Program-made: the position numbers and the translations under genes | Assembly (NCBI GenBank): GCA_024220505.1 | Contig: JAKZZE010000011.1 | Span: 62,001 to 126,000 of the forward strand | Reading direction: 5' to 3' | Length of the DNA: 64,000 nt | Origin: Rhizopus arrhizus | Lineage: Eukaryota; Mucoromycota; Mucoromycetes; Mucorales; Rhizopodaceae | Part shown: positions 33,798-44,229 of the stretch, in pieces | Layout of the letters: the number at the start of each line of letters is the position of its first letter | How positions within the stretch are numbered: position 1 is the first letter of the stretch | Notes under the pieces: generated by a model | What the model was told of the DNA's origin: nothing | Seen by the model: only the letters and a program-made list of their open reading frames with translations | The model's database searches: none

Positions 33798-34844
33798 ATG
33801 CCTAAACGACTGTCAGACGTGAAAGTAAACGATCTCAAATAAGCATTAACTGGATTCACATCAACGTACGATATTGCTAAGGAGACTGGAATACATGAAT
33901 TAACTGTTAGTAGATACTTTAGAAGGTTGTTTTCAAAAAGGACAATAAGCACAGGTAGTAGACCTACAATAATCTCCAAAGTGACGAAGCAGTTAATCAA
34001 AAGAAAGATCATTGAAAGGGCTCTAAAGACTGCCAAAGAGGTATACCGGGAGTTGGCTGGACTTGGCTATGATATCCCATACCAGTCAGCAATTAACGTA
34101 CTGAAACCAATGGAGTTCCATTTTCCGATAGAAAAAAAGAAGCCATTTCTAACAAAAGCGCATATGTAGCATCAGTTAGAATGGGTCAAGGACCATCAGG
34201 ATTGGACAGTGGATGACTGGAAATAAACTGTATTCTCTGATGAGATTAAGATCAAAGTATGAAGCTCTGATGGTGGTAATTACTATTGGAAAAGGTCAAG
34301 TGGTCTTCATCATCATCGTGATATGAACTTTACAATCAAGCATGGAGCTAGTATATCGATGACGTGGAGCTGTATCACCTCTGAAGGAGCAGGATATGCT
34401 TGTTAAATTTATAATGGGAACATGAACGCGGAAGTTTACCAGTATATCTTGAACACTACCCTTTGTGATACTACGAATTACTACAATTTCGAATGGTCCA
34501 ACGTTTACTTTTAGCCCGGTAATGACCCAAAGCACCAGACAAAATCTACGATGGCCTGGTTATATAGTCAGAGATCTACATTAACAATTGGCCAGCTCAG
34601 AGTCCTGACTTAAATTCAATCTAAGTACGTATGGCATTAACTGAAGCTGAAGCTCAGCTACTACGAACGTAGAGCAAAGAACACGGATGTGCTTTGGGAA
34701 AGAGTTGAGGAAATATAAAATGACTTCGATGGAGAACTTTGCCAAAAGCATGTAGATAACATGCCGGAAAGAGCTCAAGAGATTATTAACAGAAAAGGTG
34801 GTAGCTATGATGGTAGCTATGGTGGAGGTTATGGCGATCGTTAA
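33798..34844 (+). pseudogene. Tc1-type transposase relic with many nonsense codons
   Basis: One frame can be followed over most of its length from the ATG at 33798 (TATA-like TATATAAAAG at 33711) to TAA 34842. It shows a paired-type HTH (STYDIAKETGIHELTVSRYF), catalytic-strand VFSDEIK (first Asp, about 34225) and PGNDPKH (second Asp, about 34520), then the typical Tc1 end MPERAQEIINRKGG. In-frame stops at about 33838, 34167, 34224, 34260, 34404, 34512, 34610 and 34721 are mostly TAA, TAG or TGA where CAA, CAG, CGA or TGG would be expected, i.e. C-to-T type changes. After KGG the frame runs on into SYDGSYGGGYGDR, which is unlike Tc1 and like the RAT1 tail. Confidence 0.7.
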
Positions 34845-35366
34845 AGAAACCGGACTTCTTTATTCAATTTCTTGTGTGAATAATTACTTCGTATATGAAT
34901 GTGCTTATGATTTCAAACTGTGAAATAATGCTTATTATCTAAATAAAAATGAAAGTAATATGCTTTTTTTAAAATTGTTTAAACGTGGACCCTGCTGAAT
35001 CTATTTTTGTCAAAAATAGTTAAAGTAAAGTGGAAATTAAAGGAGATTACCTTAAGTTAATTGAAGATTAATTTAGGACTGCAAATTAGCAGCTTGGATA
35101 TTCCAATTTTCCAATACAGTCATTTTAAAAAGTAAAGTCGTTATTGAATTTGATGTCGTGCAAGAAAATTGTGTGTTCAACAATGATGTTGGTTGATCCA
35201 GCAATGAAGTCGTGTTCGCATGTGATGAATCTCGTTTAATTTTAGTTGTCGCTTAGTAATTATCCAATAAAAATTCTTAGCGTTTTTTTTAATATAAAAA
35301 GGGAGGCAATTTTTGAAGTGGTCTTTTTGTTTTCTTTTTCCTATTTTCGTTTTACAGACATTCAGA
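34845..35366. other. Spacer between two transposase genes
   Basis: AT-rich with an AATAAA signal near 34943; it probably holds the 5' end of the downstream IS630-like element, but no inverted terminal repeat could be matched by eye. Confidence 0.4.
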
Positions 35367-36621
35367 ATGAATATGCAATTTTTATACGAAGATAGACAAG
35401 GGCGTGTTGTTGATGAGAACTGAATTGAGCCCATGGATCTTGTTGTTGATGAGGAGCTATTCGCTATTGAAACAATAAGTTCCTATACTCAATTCTTAAT
35501 GAATAAACCTCCAGAAAGACCTTCTAATATCGTAATGCCTCCAATTACTGATGAAATGAACAATGATGTTGATATGGAGCTATACAATAAGAGATGCTAT
35601 ACAGTTTACTCTGAGGAAGACAAAACTCGATTTTTTCATTTGTTTTTCAGCAAATTCTTGAATGCTTCTGCTGCTGCGAGACAATTAGGTATTCATATCC
35701 GAGCAGCGCAGAGGTGGGTCAAACGTTATTACGAGGACCCTGAAAGCATCTTCGAGAAGAAGAAAAAGCCAGGTCGGCGTCGTATTCTTGGGAAGGAACA
35801 TAAGCAGTTTCTTTTAAATTACATTGATGAGAATCCCTCTGCAAAACTTCAAGGATCGTAATGTTTCTCGTAGCACTATTTATAACTTCATGACAACTGA
35901 ATGCAATCTATCTATTAAACAGGCACAATCCCAGTCCGTGGAAAGAAATAGCGAAGAAAAGATCCAATAAAGGTATGGCTGGGTACAAAAGTGGCAGCGA
36001 ACTGGCTTGGGCTTTACAACAAACTGCGTCTTTCTTGATGAATCAGCCTTTCATATCAATTTGAAGCGAGATATGGCCTGGTCAAAGAAGGGGACTCCTG
36101 CAGTTGTTACAGTACCCACAACGAAATCGAACCCAACATCGATTTTAGGTGCCATATTTGCCACTGGCTTAATTAATGTTAGTTTAAGAGTTCCAAAACG
36201 AATTAAAAAGAGAAAGCTTGGACATGAAATTGGTGGTTATAGCACAAGAACAGTAACAGGGCATTATTTGAGCTTTCTAAAGGCTACTATTGATTAAATG
36301 GATAGGTATCCAGAAATGAAGGGACACTATCTTGTCATGGATAACGCTCCTATTCATAGCTCACTGGATATAGGAAAGTATATTTACTCCCGAGGATATC
36401 GCTACGTTTACCTTCCTCCATACTCTTCTGAATTGAATCCAATTGAGCAGTTTTGGCCAGTTGTCAAGAGTAAGGTGAAACGAAATAAGTTCTTGGAAAA
36501 AGAGACAGTGATGACCCGAATCAGCCAAGCTTGTGACAATTTATATATAGGTGACTTCAGAGGCTCTGTTTCTCATTCTGCTAAATGCTTTGGGAAGAGT
36601 CTGAACAAAGAACGGCTATGA
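35367..36621 (+). pseudogene. IS630/mariner-type DDE transposase, nearly complete but interrupted
   Basis: The best-preserved transposase in the window. From ATG 35367 it has an FLYEDRQGR N-terminus and a helix-turn-helix (ASAARQLGIHIRAAQRWVKRYYEDP). The basic linker KKPGRRRI follows, then all three catalytic acids: FLDESAFHIN (Asp, about 36040), YLVMDNAPIHS (Asp, about 36340) and SELNPIEQFW (Glu, about 36440). Lesions are few: an in-frame TGA at 35422, a frameshift and TAA near 35860-35968, and a TAA at 36295-36297 just before DRYPEMKG. The short distance to intactness suggests recent activity. It belongs to the same family as the two relics at 2.8-5.3 kb. Confidence 0.8.
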
Positions 36622-37101
36622 AGACTTTATTCCTGACCCCCAAAAAAAAAATAGAGTTTGATGCTCTGCATCCACAGCTGTGTGCGTCCACATTTTGGTC
36701 CACATTTTCATTGGTCGACGTATTGCCCACAATATTTTTACTCATATTCTTTTGCTTTTCAACAAAATGCTGTTTGTAACATTCGAACAAGCAGCATGTG
36801 CTATTTACGGTTATGCGATAAATGATCAAAATACCGAAATGGCATTACAACAATTTGAAGCAGCTGGATTGATACCATGCCACCTTGCCAATGGTGATCC
36901 TCGACACCCATCGGCTGTAATTTGAAGAAAATAAAGGAGAAATATCTTTATTAAGTATATGGTGGGAAGAATGGGTAAAAAAATGTACGGATAACAGTAC
37001 AAGCAATCAATACAATGACAGTAAGTAAATCAAACGAATGGCCATATAATGATAAAAAAGGATAAGATACAATGAAACAGGTAAAAAACTATACAAATTT
37101 A
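36622..37101. other. Short spacer with a small ORF at about 36757-36925
   Basis: The plus strand is open from about 36680 to TGA 36925; the last 50 codons (AIYGYAINDQNTEMALQQFE, ending HPSAVI) look protein-like. No family recognised; possibly the end of a lost gene or part of the transposon flank. Confidence 0.25.
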
Positions 37102-37776
37102 TTATGACCTTTTTTCAGGTCCAATACGACAGTTAAACCTTTGAATAATGGTATCATCAGTAATTAGCTGATGTCGCGATAGAATTTTCACATTTCGTGG
37201 ATGTAATACGACTATTTCTTGGATTTGCTTATATTTTTTTAAAAAATGCAGAAGATTCATTGTGTTAGTCGTTAGACCAGCATATCCGAGGCAAGCAATC
37301 CTGATTTCGCGGAAATCGCATTTTAATTTATCGAGCAATGTTCTCGTGTCTCCATCACAGTAATCCAATCGTGTCAAATCAATTCCATTTTCTACTTGAT
37401 CACGTTGTTTTAATGGTGTAGCTGCAGCTGACTTGGGAGATACGTAGACCTTGGAGCAACAGGTGCCTCGTTTCAATCTGTTTATCATTTTTTGTAAAAG
37501 CCCCAAACGACTATCATGTCCCTCTTTAGTTGGTGGTTTGCGGACATATCCTATGGTGATCATTGGATTCGTTCGTAAATGTTTTTTGAGACGCTTATAA
37601 CTTTCTCGATCGATAAGGTCGCAGTGTTCATCCTTGAGCTTCCAAACATAACGACCTCTTTGTCGATATGGGCGTTCTCCTCGCTGTGAGCGTCTTGTTG
37701 GACCCCAGTACCCATCAGCGTTTACCCAGCGTTCAAGTTGGTTTGCTATTACATTGGTTTTCCCAAAGTGTTTCAT
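37102..37776 (-). CDS. HTH plus serine-recombinase-like protein (possible domesticated or inactive resolvase)
   Basis: A 224-codon minus-strand frame. Residues 5-60 (GKTNVIANQLERWVNADG ... RGRYVWKL) look like a helix-turn-helix or DNA-contact region. From about residue 72 the layout resembles the resolvase/IS607 catalytic domain: MITIGYVRKPPTKEG (strand and loop that carries YxRxS in active enzymes, Pro at the Ser position here), a regularly spaced Arg (DSRLGLLQKMI), a second strand, then a strand-helix unit (IRIACLGYAGLTTNTMNLLH) comparable to DRxxRxxxDL. It ends PEKRS. The frame is readable upstream of the ATG for only a few codons before a stop, and a 32-bp inverted-repeat element begins 64 bp away, so the 5' end may be truncated. 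The resolvase relationship is inference from pattern only. Confidence 0.45.
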   Translation of the reverse strand: MKHFGKTNVIANQLERWVNADGYWGPTRRSQRGERPYRQRGRYVWKLKDEHCDLIDRESYKRLKKHLRTNPMITIGYVRKPPTKEGHDSRLGLLQKMINRLKRGTCCSKVYVSPKSAAATPLKQRDQVENGIDLTRLDYCDGDTRTLLDKLKCDFREIRIACLGYAGLTTNTMNLLHFLKKYKQIQEIVVLHPRNVKILSRHQLITDDTIIQRFNCRIGPEKRS

Positions 37777-37839
37777 GAGAAGGTCGTACTGTTCAGAAGT
37801 TTACACAGACTCTGTCGTATTCCTTGTCATTTATGGGCG

Positions 37840-37958
37840 TGTCGTGTCGAAGGTTAGGAGATTCAAACCTAAGTCTGATATCTGGACTTGAACCTCTACA
37901 ATGTTTTCGACACCCAGTTGACACGGTAGGTTTGAATCTCTTAACCTTCGACACGACA
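37840..37958. repeat. 119-bp inverted-repeat (MITE-like) element
   Basis: Arms TGTCGTGTCGAAGGTTA... (37840-37871) and its near-exact reverse complement (37927-37958, one mismatch over 32 bp) surround a 55-bp loop. No coding capacity. It separates the recombinase-like gene from a LINE fragment, and both neighbours are cut close to its ends. Confidence 0.65.
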
Positions 37959-37959
37959 G

Positions 37960-38728
37960 GTGTGGCATTCAACAAGATTTGTTTCAGATAATCATATGAT
38001 CCAACACAGTATCAGTAAGGCATCTTTCACAATGAACCAACTTGCTGCTATTGGTCTCAATTCTAAAGGTTTTCCACCTTTATTAGCATGTCGTTTTTAC
38101 AGCCAAATGGTCCGTGCTCAATTAGATTATGATCTTGCGATTAGTCCTCTCACAACTAAATTTATCCATCAACTTGATACTTTCCAAAACCAATGTATTA
38201 GGCGTATCTTTGGCGGTCATTCTAAGTCTTCAGTTCAAGTCATGCTTCATCTGGTCAATCTCCCATCGATGCGAGCTCGTGTTGCAGTCCTTCAAGCCCA
38301 GTATCTTTTTCGTAGTACTCATTTACCTGATGATACTCTTCTTGCTCATCTGCTGCCATATATTCAATCTTCAACTAGCCACTCTCACTGGTACAAACTG
38401 GCTAATACTCCAATGTGGAAATCTCTCTGTGGACCAATCCTTGATACTTTGGATAAAAAGAAATTTCTCTCTCTTCGCACCAAATTTTTAGCTGATCAAT
38501 TTCAAAATCTATATAATAACTCTGATTCCATCCTGTTAACCTCTACTCGCCCTACTATACAAGTGGATCCTATCCTTTGGTTACCGATGACTTGTTCTGA
38601 ACGTAGTCGTGTTCTTCGCTGGCGTCTTGGTTGGCTACCTGGTGGTAAACCTAAAGAATGCATCTTCCATCCTTATCATAACTGGAGTCGTCGACATGCT
38701 TTTGACTGTCTACATGTTCATCATCGTC
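37960..38728 (+). mobile_element. LINE fragment, family A (post-YADD region)
   Basis: An open frame matching the thumb and connection part of the family A polyprotein: MNQLAAIGLNSKGFPPLL, RRIFGGHSKSSVQVMLHL, DPILWLPM, RWRLGWLPGGKPKECIF, ending abruptly after the HAFDCLHVHHRL block. The RT catalytic part and the 3' UTR are absent. No target duplication was found; the left edge abuts the inverted-repeat element. Confidence 0.75.
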
Positions 38729-38999
38729 TGTGTGATATTTAGGGTTTATAATATAAAGAAGTACTAAGTCAATCGACAAATATAAAAATAAGTGAGATTC
38801 AAAGCAGATTGTCCTTTATTCAAGTTAAAAATATGGGGGTATTTATACTTTTCTATCAACGGCTAAATAATAGTATTCACAGTATATGATTATTGATATT
38901 AGATGATAAATTATTTATAGGATTGGTATTGTTTGACAACTTTTTATAAAGAAGTAACTATTAATCCTGATCCAGGAACTTGTTAGAATACGATTAAAC

Positions 39000-40447
39000 A
39001 GATTTTTATTTATAAATAATTAAACCTCTATTGGGCGCACGATTGTAATATTACATCTTTTCCGCCCGAGGCAGTTCATAAAGGAAGGATAGTGGTGACT
39101 AAAAGATCCTTTTGGGATCAAGGGTAAAAATGTTTTGGAAAAAGTGAATGGGATCAAGTGTAAAACACACTAGTGAGAAGGAAAAAAGGGTAGTCATTCT
39201 AAGAGTCTTTGCCCAAGGTGAGTGGGCGGAATAGGTGGGATCTTAGCGTAATATAGATAATCAAGGTCATATAGGATTCTACATATAGTTGGCCAGCGAA
39301 TAATCCGCGAGAGTGTTGTGTTAGGAGAGCGAGGTTTCTTGGTAGACTCAATAATATTCATATTGTTCCTTGTAAAACGACCCCCACGTCGGTTATCAGA
39401 GCCATTCTTACGCCATGTAGGACACTCAGATTTAATTTGACCATAGCCTTGACACTCAAACCAGCGTACTTGTTGACGACCTTGTTGGTATGAAGAGCGC
39501 ATTTTTCTATTTGATCATGAATAAGCGATAACATTTAGTGCCTGTCGAATAGTATCCAGATCCATGGGATCATCTTGATAAGGGTCAGAGTGAGCAGGGA
39601 TTGTTGATTATATTACATTCCTATTTCCCACAGCCATTTGTTCTTGAACATAGGTAGCCATAGAACAGGGTCGAGAGAGATAGTTGGGCGGCAGTGCTGA
39701 AGGAGAACGGAGGTATGCGTGGAACGTTTATTATCAAGGTTGCCTTGACGGTAGTCTTGTTGTATCGACTTTAAAGAGCGACGATACAGGGATTCTGGGT
39801 CGTGGAGGCATCTCTTCCAAATGGTAGACCTAGAGAGTCTGTACCATTGGAAGTGGCTTCGGGGCTGGCGGATATGTGGAAGAAGATGGTGTAACATAGC
39901 ATCTTCAGAAAGAGTAAGGGAATGTAGAAGGAACTGAGATTATAGAGCATAAGCACATTCCTGCATGGTTGGTAGCTTCGACAAATGTAGCATTACAGCG
40001 GTGGAAGATGTGTGGGAGCCACCGAAAATCCGACGCAAACAGATGTTTTGGGCATCTTACAGTTTTTTGCTAAGTAATGTGGTGATCTTGGGAATGGCCA
40101 GGCCGTATTCCAGTTGAGCACGAACAATGTGATTGTAAAAACGGGTACCAAGGAGAGGAGAAAAGCCTTTAGGGTGAACACCAATAGCTAAGAGTTAGTT
40201 CATAGTGGCAACAGCATCGAAATAGCCACCAGGGCGAAAGGGAATTCCGAGGTAGGGAAATGAAGGTTGCTTTGGAATTGATTCGCCATAGAGAGTGTAA
40301 CTTGAAGACAGTTGCGTTGGATCTAGTATAACACATTTACTTGCGTTCCATCGGTACCCAGGCTTGTAACTATGATCTTCGCAAGGCTTGAGGAGGCTTG
40401 GAATGTCGGCCTTAGCAGCTATGCGAACCATATCGTCAGCATAGAAT
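39000..40447 (-). mobile_element. LINE copy, family A, mosaic with foreign insert
   Basis: The minus strand begins just at the YADD box (YADDMVRIAAKADI, about 40445-40400). It continues through KCVILDPTQLSSSYTLYG, the FGGSHTSS region (about 40010), and WKRCLHDPESL to DPVLWLPM near 39650. It then switches to about 290 bp of unrelated sequence and resumes with RIIRWPTICRILYDLDYL, ending at TAG 39194. The 3' UTR is like that of the LINE at 3879-4768 (shared CTCGGGC and AT-rich end) and extends to about 39000. Several stops and frameshifts are present. Confidence 0.65.
39357..39600 (-). mobile_element. LTR-retrotransposon gag zinc-knuckle fragment inside LINE
   Basis: Within the LINE frame the minus strand encodes DPMDLDTIRQALNVIAYS, a stop, then SSYQQGRQQVRWFECQGYGQ and KSECPTW. 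That is a single CCHC-type knuckle (CQGYGQIKSEC, with Cys-x-Gly spacing and Gln at the His position) of the kind found in Gag of Ty3/Copia elements, followed by an Arg/Gly-rich tail. It has replaced part of the LINE protein. Confidence 0.45.
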
Positions 40448-40769
40448 TAAATAGTGTATCTACTCTTTTATTTGGATGGGCGATTGAGCACAAGCTTTTA
40501 ATGTAATACTTTGTTTCGTGAGTATAATTTATAACTAGCAAAAAAGAGCCGGATGCGAACGGACCAACAAAAGGAAAGGTACTATTCGCTCATTGCATTT
40601 TGATTAAACAAAGCTTTAAATTATGCTTTTTAAGTCAAACACGAGTTAATTTATTATCAATCACAAGTATTGGGTTTTAAGAATGATGTTTTTTTTTAAA
40701 TTTATAAAGAAAAAAGAAAACTTTGCTTAGTTTCACGAGTTATTTCTCATTCTATTTGAAATGCTAGCT
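40448..40769. other. Spacer
   Basis: AT-rich sequence between the LINE 5' end and the Tc1 relic; nothing recognised. Confidence 0.4.
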
Positions 40770-41545
40770 TCAAACACCCTATGTTGAAAATAGGGACCCT
40801 AGTTTCCTTTAACATTCTCTCAAGCGCCCACCGAATATGCTCTATAGGAAACAAATCAAAACCTTTAGCTGATCGGTATTCAAGGCCCCGAATTTCATTC
40901 TCCTCTCTTCGTTATCTTGCGTACGAGCCAGTATTACAGTTAGCATCATCTTCTTGAAACATGAGAGTCTTGTCCTCCCTCTTGATCAGCCCAGTGGACC
41001 AACGATAAAATCTCCGAGCTAAAATATCGATATATTCGTCTTAATTTATTGTGTCATCTACGAAGACTAACGGCCGAAATTACCCGTCTAAAAACAGCTT
41101 TGAACCATTACACCTTTCTGCTCCTCACTTTGTCGTTGACACAATATAGCATTTCTCTTATATCTCTTTAGTCCCTTTGATTATCCTAGCGCTTCCATCG
41201 CTTACCTAAGTGGTGAAACGTAATTCATCAAACCAGATAACACATCTTCACTGTTTGCTCGTCCAATTGACATGCTTTTAATCCCCGCCAAGAGCTTTTT
41301 CTTGAGTCGCTCGGTAAGAGCCGACTTACAGCCTGTAAAGGATTATTCAACTGCAAGGCTCTTCAATTTTTTTTTATTACTGAGGATCATAACACATCTG
41401 ATGTCTGATTTGAGTCCACTGGAATTGGTTCAGACGCGACAAGCAATACAAAGGTTGGCGAAAGGAGGACAAAAATGTGGTACTCCGGGCACTGCGGTAT
41501 CAAAGATGGGTCGATCACTTTTAACTTGATTTGACTTTGCAATTC
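40770..41545 (-). pseudogene. Tc1-type transposase relic, heavily decayed
   Basis: On the minus strand, pieces of a Tc1-family transposase can be followed across frames: VIWFDELRFTT (first Asp), GPLVFVDDTINQDEYIDIL, MFQEDDANCNTG in place of FQQDNAPCHT (second Asp region), and FPIEHIRWALERMLKE, the Glu/Asp-containing end. At least a dozen stops and several frameshifts occur. It is older than the copy at 33.8-34.8 kb. Confidence 0.6.
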
Positions 41546-41695
41546 AATAGCTCACCCATAAAAAACTATAATTCATTGACTTGAAAACGGTAAGGCAAAC
41601 ATTATCAAGTATTTTTTATTTTATTACAATTTCAAACCACAAAACGCTAATACCATTTCTTTTGTTCTCATTTTGCCAAATTTAATATTGATCAT

Positions 41696-41735
<40 letters not shown>

Positions 41736-41991
41736 GTCGAGCTACAAAAGCCAGATCATACAGAAAGTTTATTAGACTTGTGCCGAATGTATTGCTTCGG
41801 CAAAAATGAAGGTTATTTTTGCTGCTAAATCCTTTTTTAAAGTAAAAGGCATTCATTTTACTATTTGGGCTGTGATATAATGATAACTTAATTTAAGCCA
41901 ATTTTTTATATTCTTTTTATAAATTAGAATTAAAATATGCTGTTTATTTCGTGGTTCAATAAATAAGAATTAAGGAATAAAGAATAATCTA
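41546..41991. other. Spacer with 36-nt poly(A) at 41698-41733
   Basis: AT-rich, 3' side of the GT32 gene; no coding signal. Confidence 0.5.
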
Positions 41992-43227
41992 TTACCAAGG
42001 GTTTCGTTTCTTGTGAATTGAGTCTAAATAATTGAATAGAGTTCCAGGAGAGGAGCTCCATCGATCACGCCAATGATAAGCAAACACTTTTTTTACTTGT
42101 CCTTCATCAAAATCAGCATTTGAAAATAAACTTGGTAGCGAATTACTTCTTTTACACTGTGATGGATCTGTAAAGCACCAAGGCAAGATAGACCAAGGTT
42201 TAATTCGGTGGTGTAACAGTCTTCTATAAATTCTATAATAAAGTTTTGATCCAAAAATTTCGGGTCCTTTAATCAAATATCGCTTGGGAACATCAGTTAT
42301 TCCTCTTGTCACATTCTCTCTCGCCTTAAATAAATCAGCCGCTCCTTCTAATACCTCGCATGCATAGGGTGATCTTTGGTGAAAATGGAAGAGTGCCCCT
42401 GTAAAGGGGTTTCCAAACATACCCGTATTGCAGTTTCCTTGGGCAATCCATTCGTGTTCAAACAATGGGCCGAGGTCTCTAATAAACATGGTGTCTAAAT
42501 CAAACCAGACACCTCCATGTTGATAAAGAACGAGCATCCTCAAAAGGTCATCCCTATATGTACCATCATTGTTTTCACTCACTAAAGTTCTCCATGTATC
42601 TACGTAGGGCTCTATTGCTGTCCCTTTTGTAAGTTCCTTGGGTTGAATAACTCTGTAATTAATACGTTCTGTGTTATTTATTAATGATGTCCATCCATAT
42701 GAGTGAATCAATTGGTATTCATCTTCTGCTGGAATCCAGAGAATCATAGTATGATTTGCACTTTGAGTAGCGGCAAAGGATCGAAGCGTAGCCGTTGGTT
42801 TTTCATTAAAGTCACTTGTCAAATTGGATGACCAGTAAGTGTGAAATGTTTGACTGCCATCATAAGGATATCTTCTTGTTTGAAATAAATTGGCAAAATC
42901 ATAGCATGTGTTGGCTTCCCATACTGGTAGACCAGGAACGAAATTGACTGTGAATTTTTTGTTTCCTTGGTGATAAGAACTATCCAGAGGCAATTTATCA
43001 AAGCATTTTGAGAGTGGTTCAACTACAACAGGCTTTTGAGGTGAGAGCCAGTTTCGAAGATAAACATGTGCATTCACTTCGAGTCGACAAAGCATAAAGA
43101 ATGAAATGATACCAAAAGCGACCAAAGCAGTTATCCATTTTAATAACTGAATTGTCACTCTTTTATTCTTCTTTACCCAATTACTAGGTTTTTTAATATT
43201 CTGTTTTATTTTATTGATCCATGGCAT
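41992..43227 (-). CDS. GT32-type glycosyltransferase, Golgi type II membrane protein
   Basis: A single-exon gene of 411 aa. A basic N-terminus precedes one membrane anchor (about residues 27-47, LLKWITALVAFGIISFFMLC). The lumenal domain has the YRDDLLRMLVLYQHGGVWFD block with the DxD site (FDLDTMFIRDL, about residue 245), typical of the Gly_transf_sug/GT32 family that includes alpha-1,6-mannosyltransferase Och1 and alpha-1,4-galactosyltransferases. A NTGMFGNPFTGALFHF segment and a final VFAYHWRDRW follow. Likely acts on glycans in the Golgi; donor and acceptor cannot be told. It looks intact despite being surrounded by mobile-element debris. Confidence 0.85.
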   Translation of the reverse strand: MPWINKIKQNIKKPSNWVKKNKRVTIQLLKWITALVAFGIISFFMLCRLEVNAHVYLRNWLSPQKPVVVEPLSKCFDKLPLDSSYHQGNKKFTVNFVPGLPVWEANTCYDFANLFQTRRYPYDGSQTFHTYWSSNLTSDFNEKPTATLRSFAATQSANHTMILWIPAEDEYQLIHSYGWTSLINNTERINYRVIQPKELTKGTAIEPYVDTWRTLVSENNDGTYRDDLLRMLVLYQHGGVWFDLDTMFIRDLGPLFEHEWIAQGNCNTGMFGNPFTGALFHFHQRSPYACEVLEGAADLFKARENVTRGITDVPKRYLIKGPEIFGSKLYYRIYRRLLHHRIKPWSILPWCFTDPSQCKRSNSLPSLFSNADFDEGQVKKVFAYHWRDRWSSSPGTLFNYLDSIHKKRNPW

Positions 43228-44229
43228 GTTTTTTAAATAAAGAAAAAAGAAAAGGAAGAAAATAAAATTATTTGATTTAATTTGACTAAAACAAAAGTTT
43301 TACCAAACTGGGAAAGTGGCGTTTTACATTCAGCCCAATGCGTTTAAATGACGTTATTATACACAAAAACAGAAAAGAAGTAATTGTTTAAAAACTCTTT
43401 TTGATAATACCACTTTTTCCTTTAATAAGTTGTATTAATAGATATCTTTTAAAGATCAAAAGTTTTATCTGGTTTAATATTTTTTTTTTGTTAGCAACAT
43501 ACTTTTTTATTCCCCGATTAAGTATATTTTAATAGTGATACATAATCTAATCGGTTATTAGGCAGCATAGTTCTTTCCAACAAAATATCTCACGAATCTC
43601 TTTCAACAACCATATGTTGTAGCAGTCACAATTTTAACTCAATGGAAGGCTTTTTTTGTTACTCTCCTTTTTTTTTTTTAGCAGCTGCTTTATTTGGTTC
43701 AGATGCTTCACCAGAAGGTAAGCCTTCTGATACTGACAGATTAGTTGCTTCTTTACCGTCTTTGTTTTACTGTGCTTAGATATGAAGTATCGTATCTCCT
43801 TTGTAAAACAAACAAGCTTCCAATGCCTCTGGACATATGGAAAACAGCAGTAGCACATCTCTTATTAACATGAGTCTGACATTTGGTTCAACTGGTATGA
43901 TGCATAGCAATCTTGGAGTATCAAGCGTCAAACTTTATTTCATCTGCAAACTGGGATATTGATCAAATGTTCATTAGCATATTTAGGAGCGCTTAATTGA
44001 ACAAAAAGGTATTGAGAAATGTTGATAGATGAAGAGGATAACATTTGATAAATTGTTGCCAGTAAAGGTATATATCTGCGAGTGAGATAATTGATAAATC
44101 AAAAACATGCACCGAGGTGTGATTGCTGCAATAAGTGGTTGTTTAAGGAATTCCAGAATTTGACTGCACAAGCCTTGTTGGCATTGAAATTTTTAAAAAT
44201 GCTTTGATTTGCTAAAAAGTGCTTTGGAA
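43228..44229. other. Spacer with possible coding relics
   Basis: Mostly AT-rich. A plus-strand patch at about 43680-43960 (GSDASPEGK, then GHMENSSSTSLINMSLTFG) has protein-like composition but no continuous frame and no recognisable family. Confidence 0.3.

Noticed and set aside
37861..37900. tRNA-like B-box (ACTTGAACC)
   Set aside because: No cloverleaf could be drawn; the sequence belongs to the loop of the inverted-repeat element.
38729..39055. Possible solo LTR beginning TG and ending CA (TGTGATATT ... AATATTACA)
   Set aside because: The right end lies in the 3' UTR of the neighbouring minus-strand LINE, shared with another LINE copy, and no flanking duplication was found.
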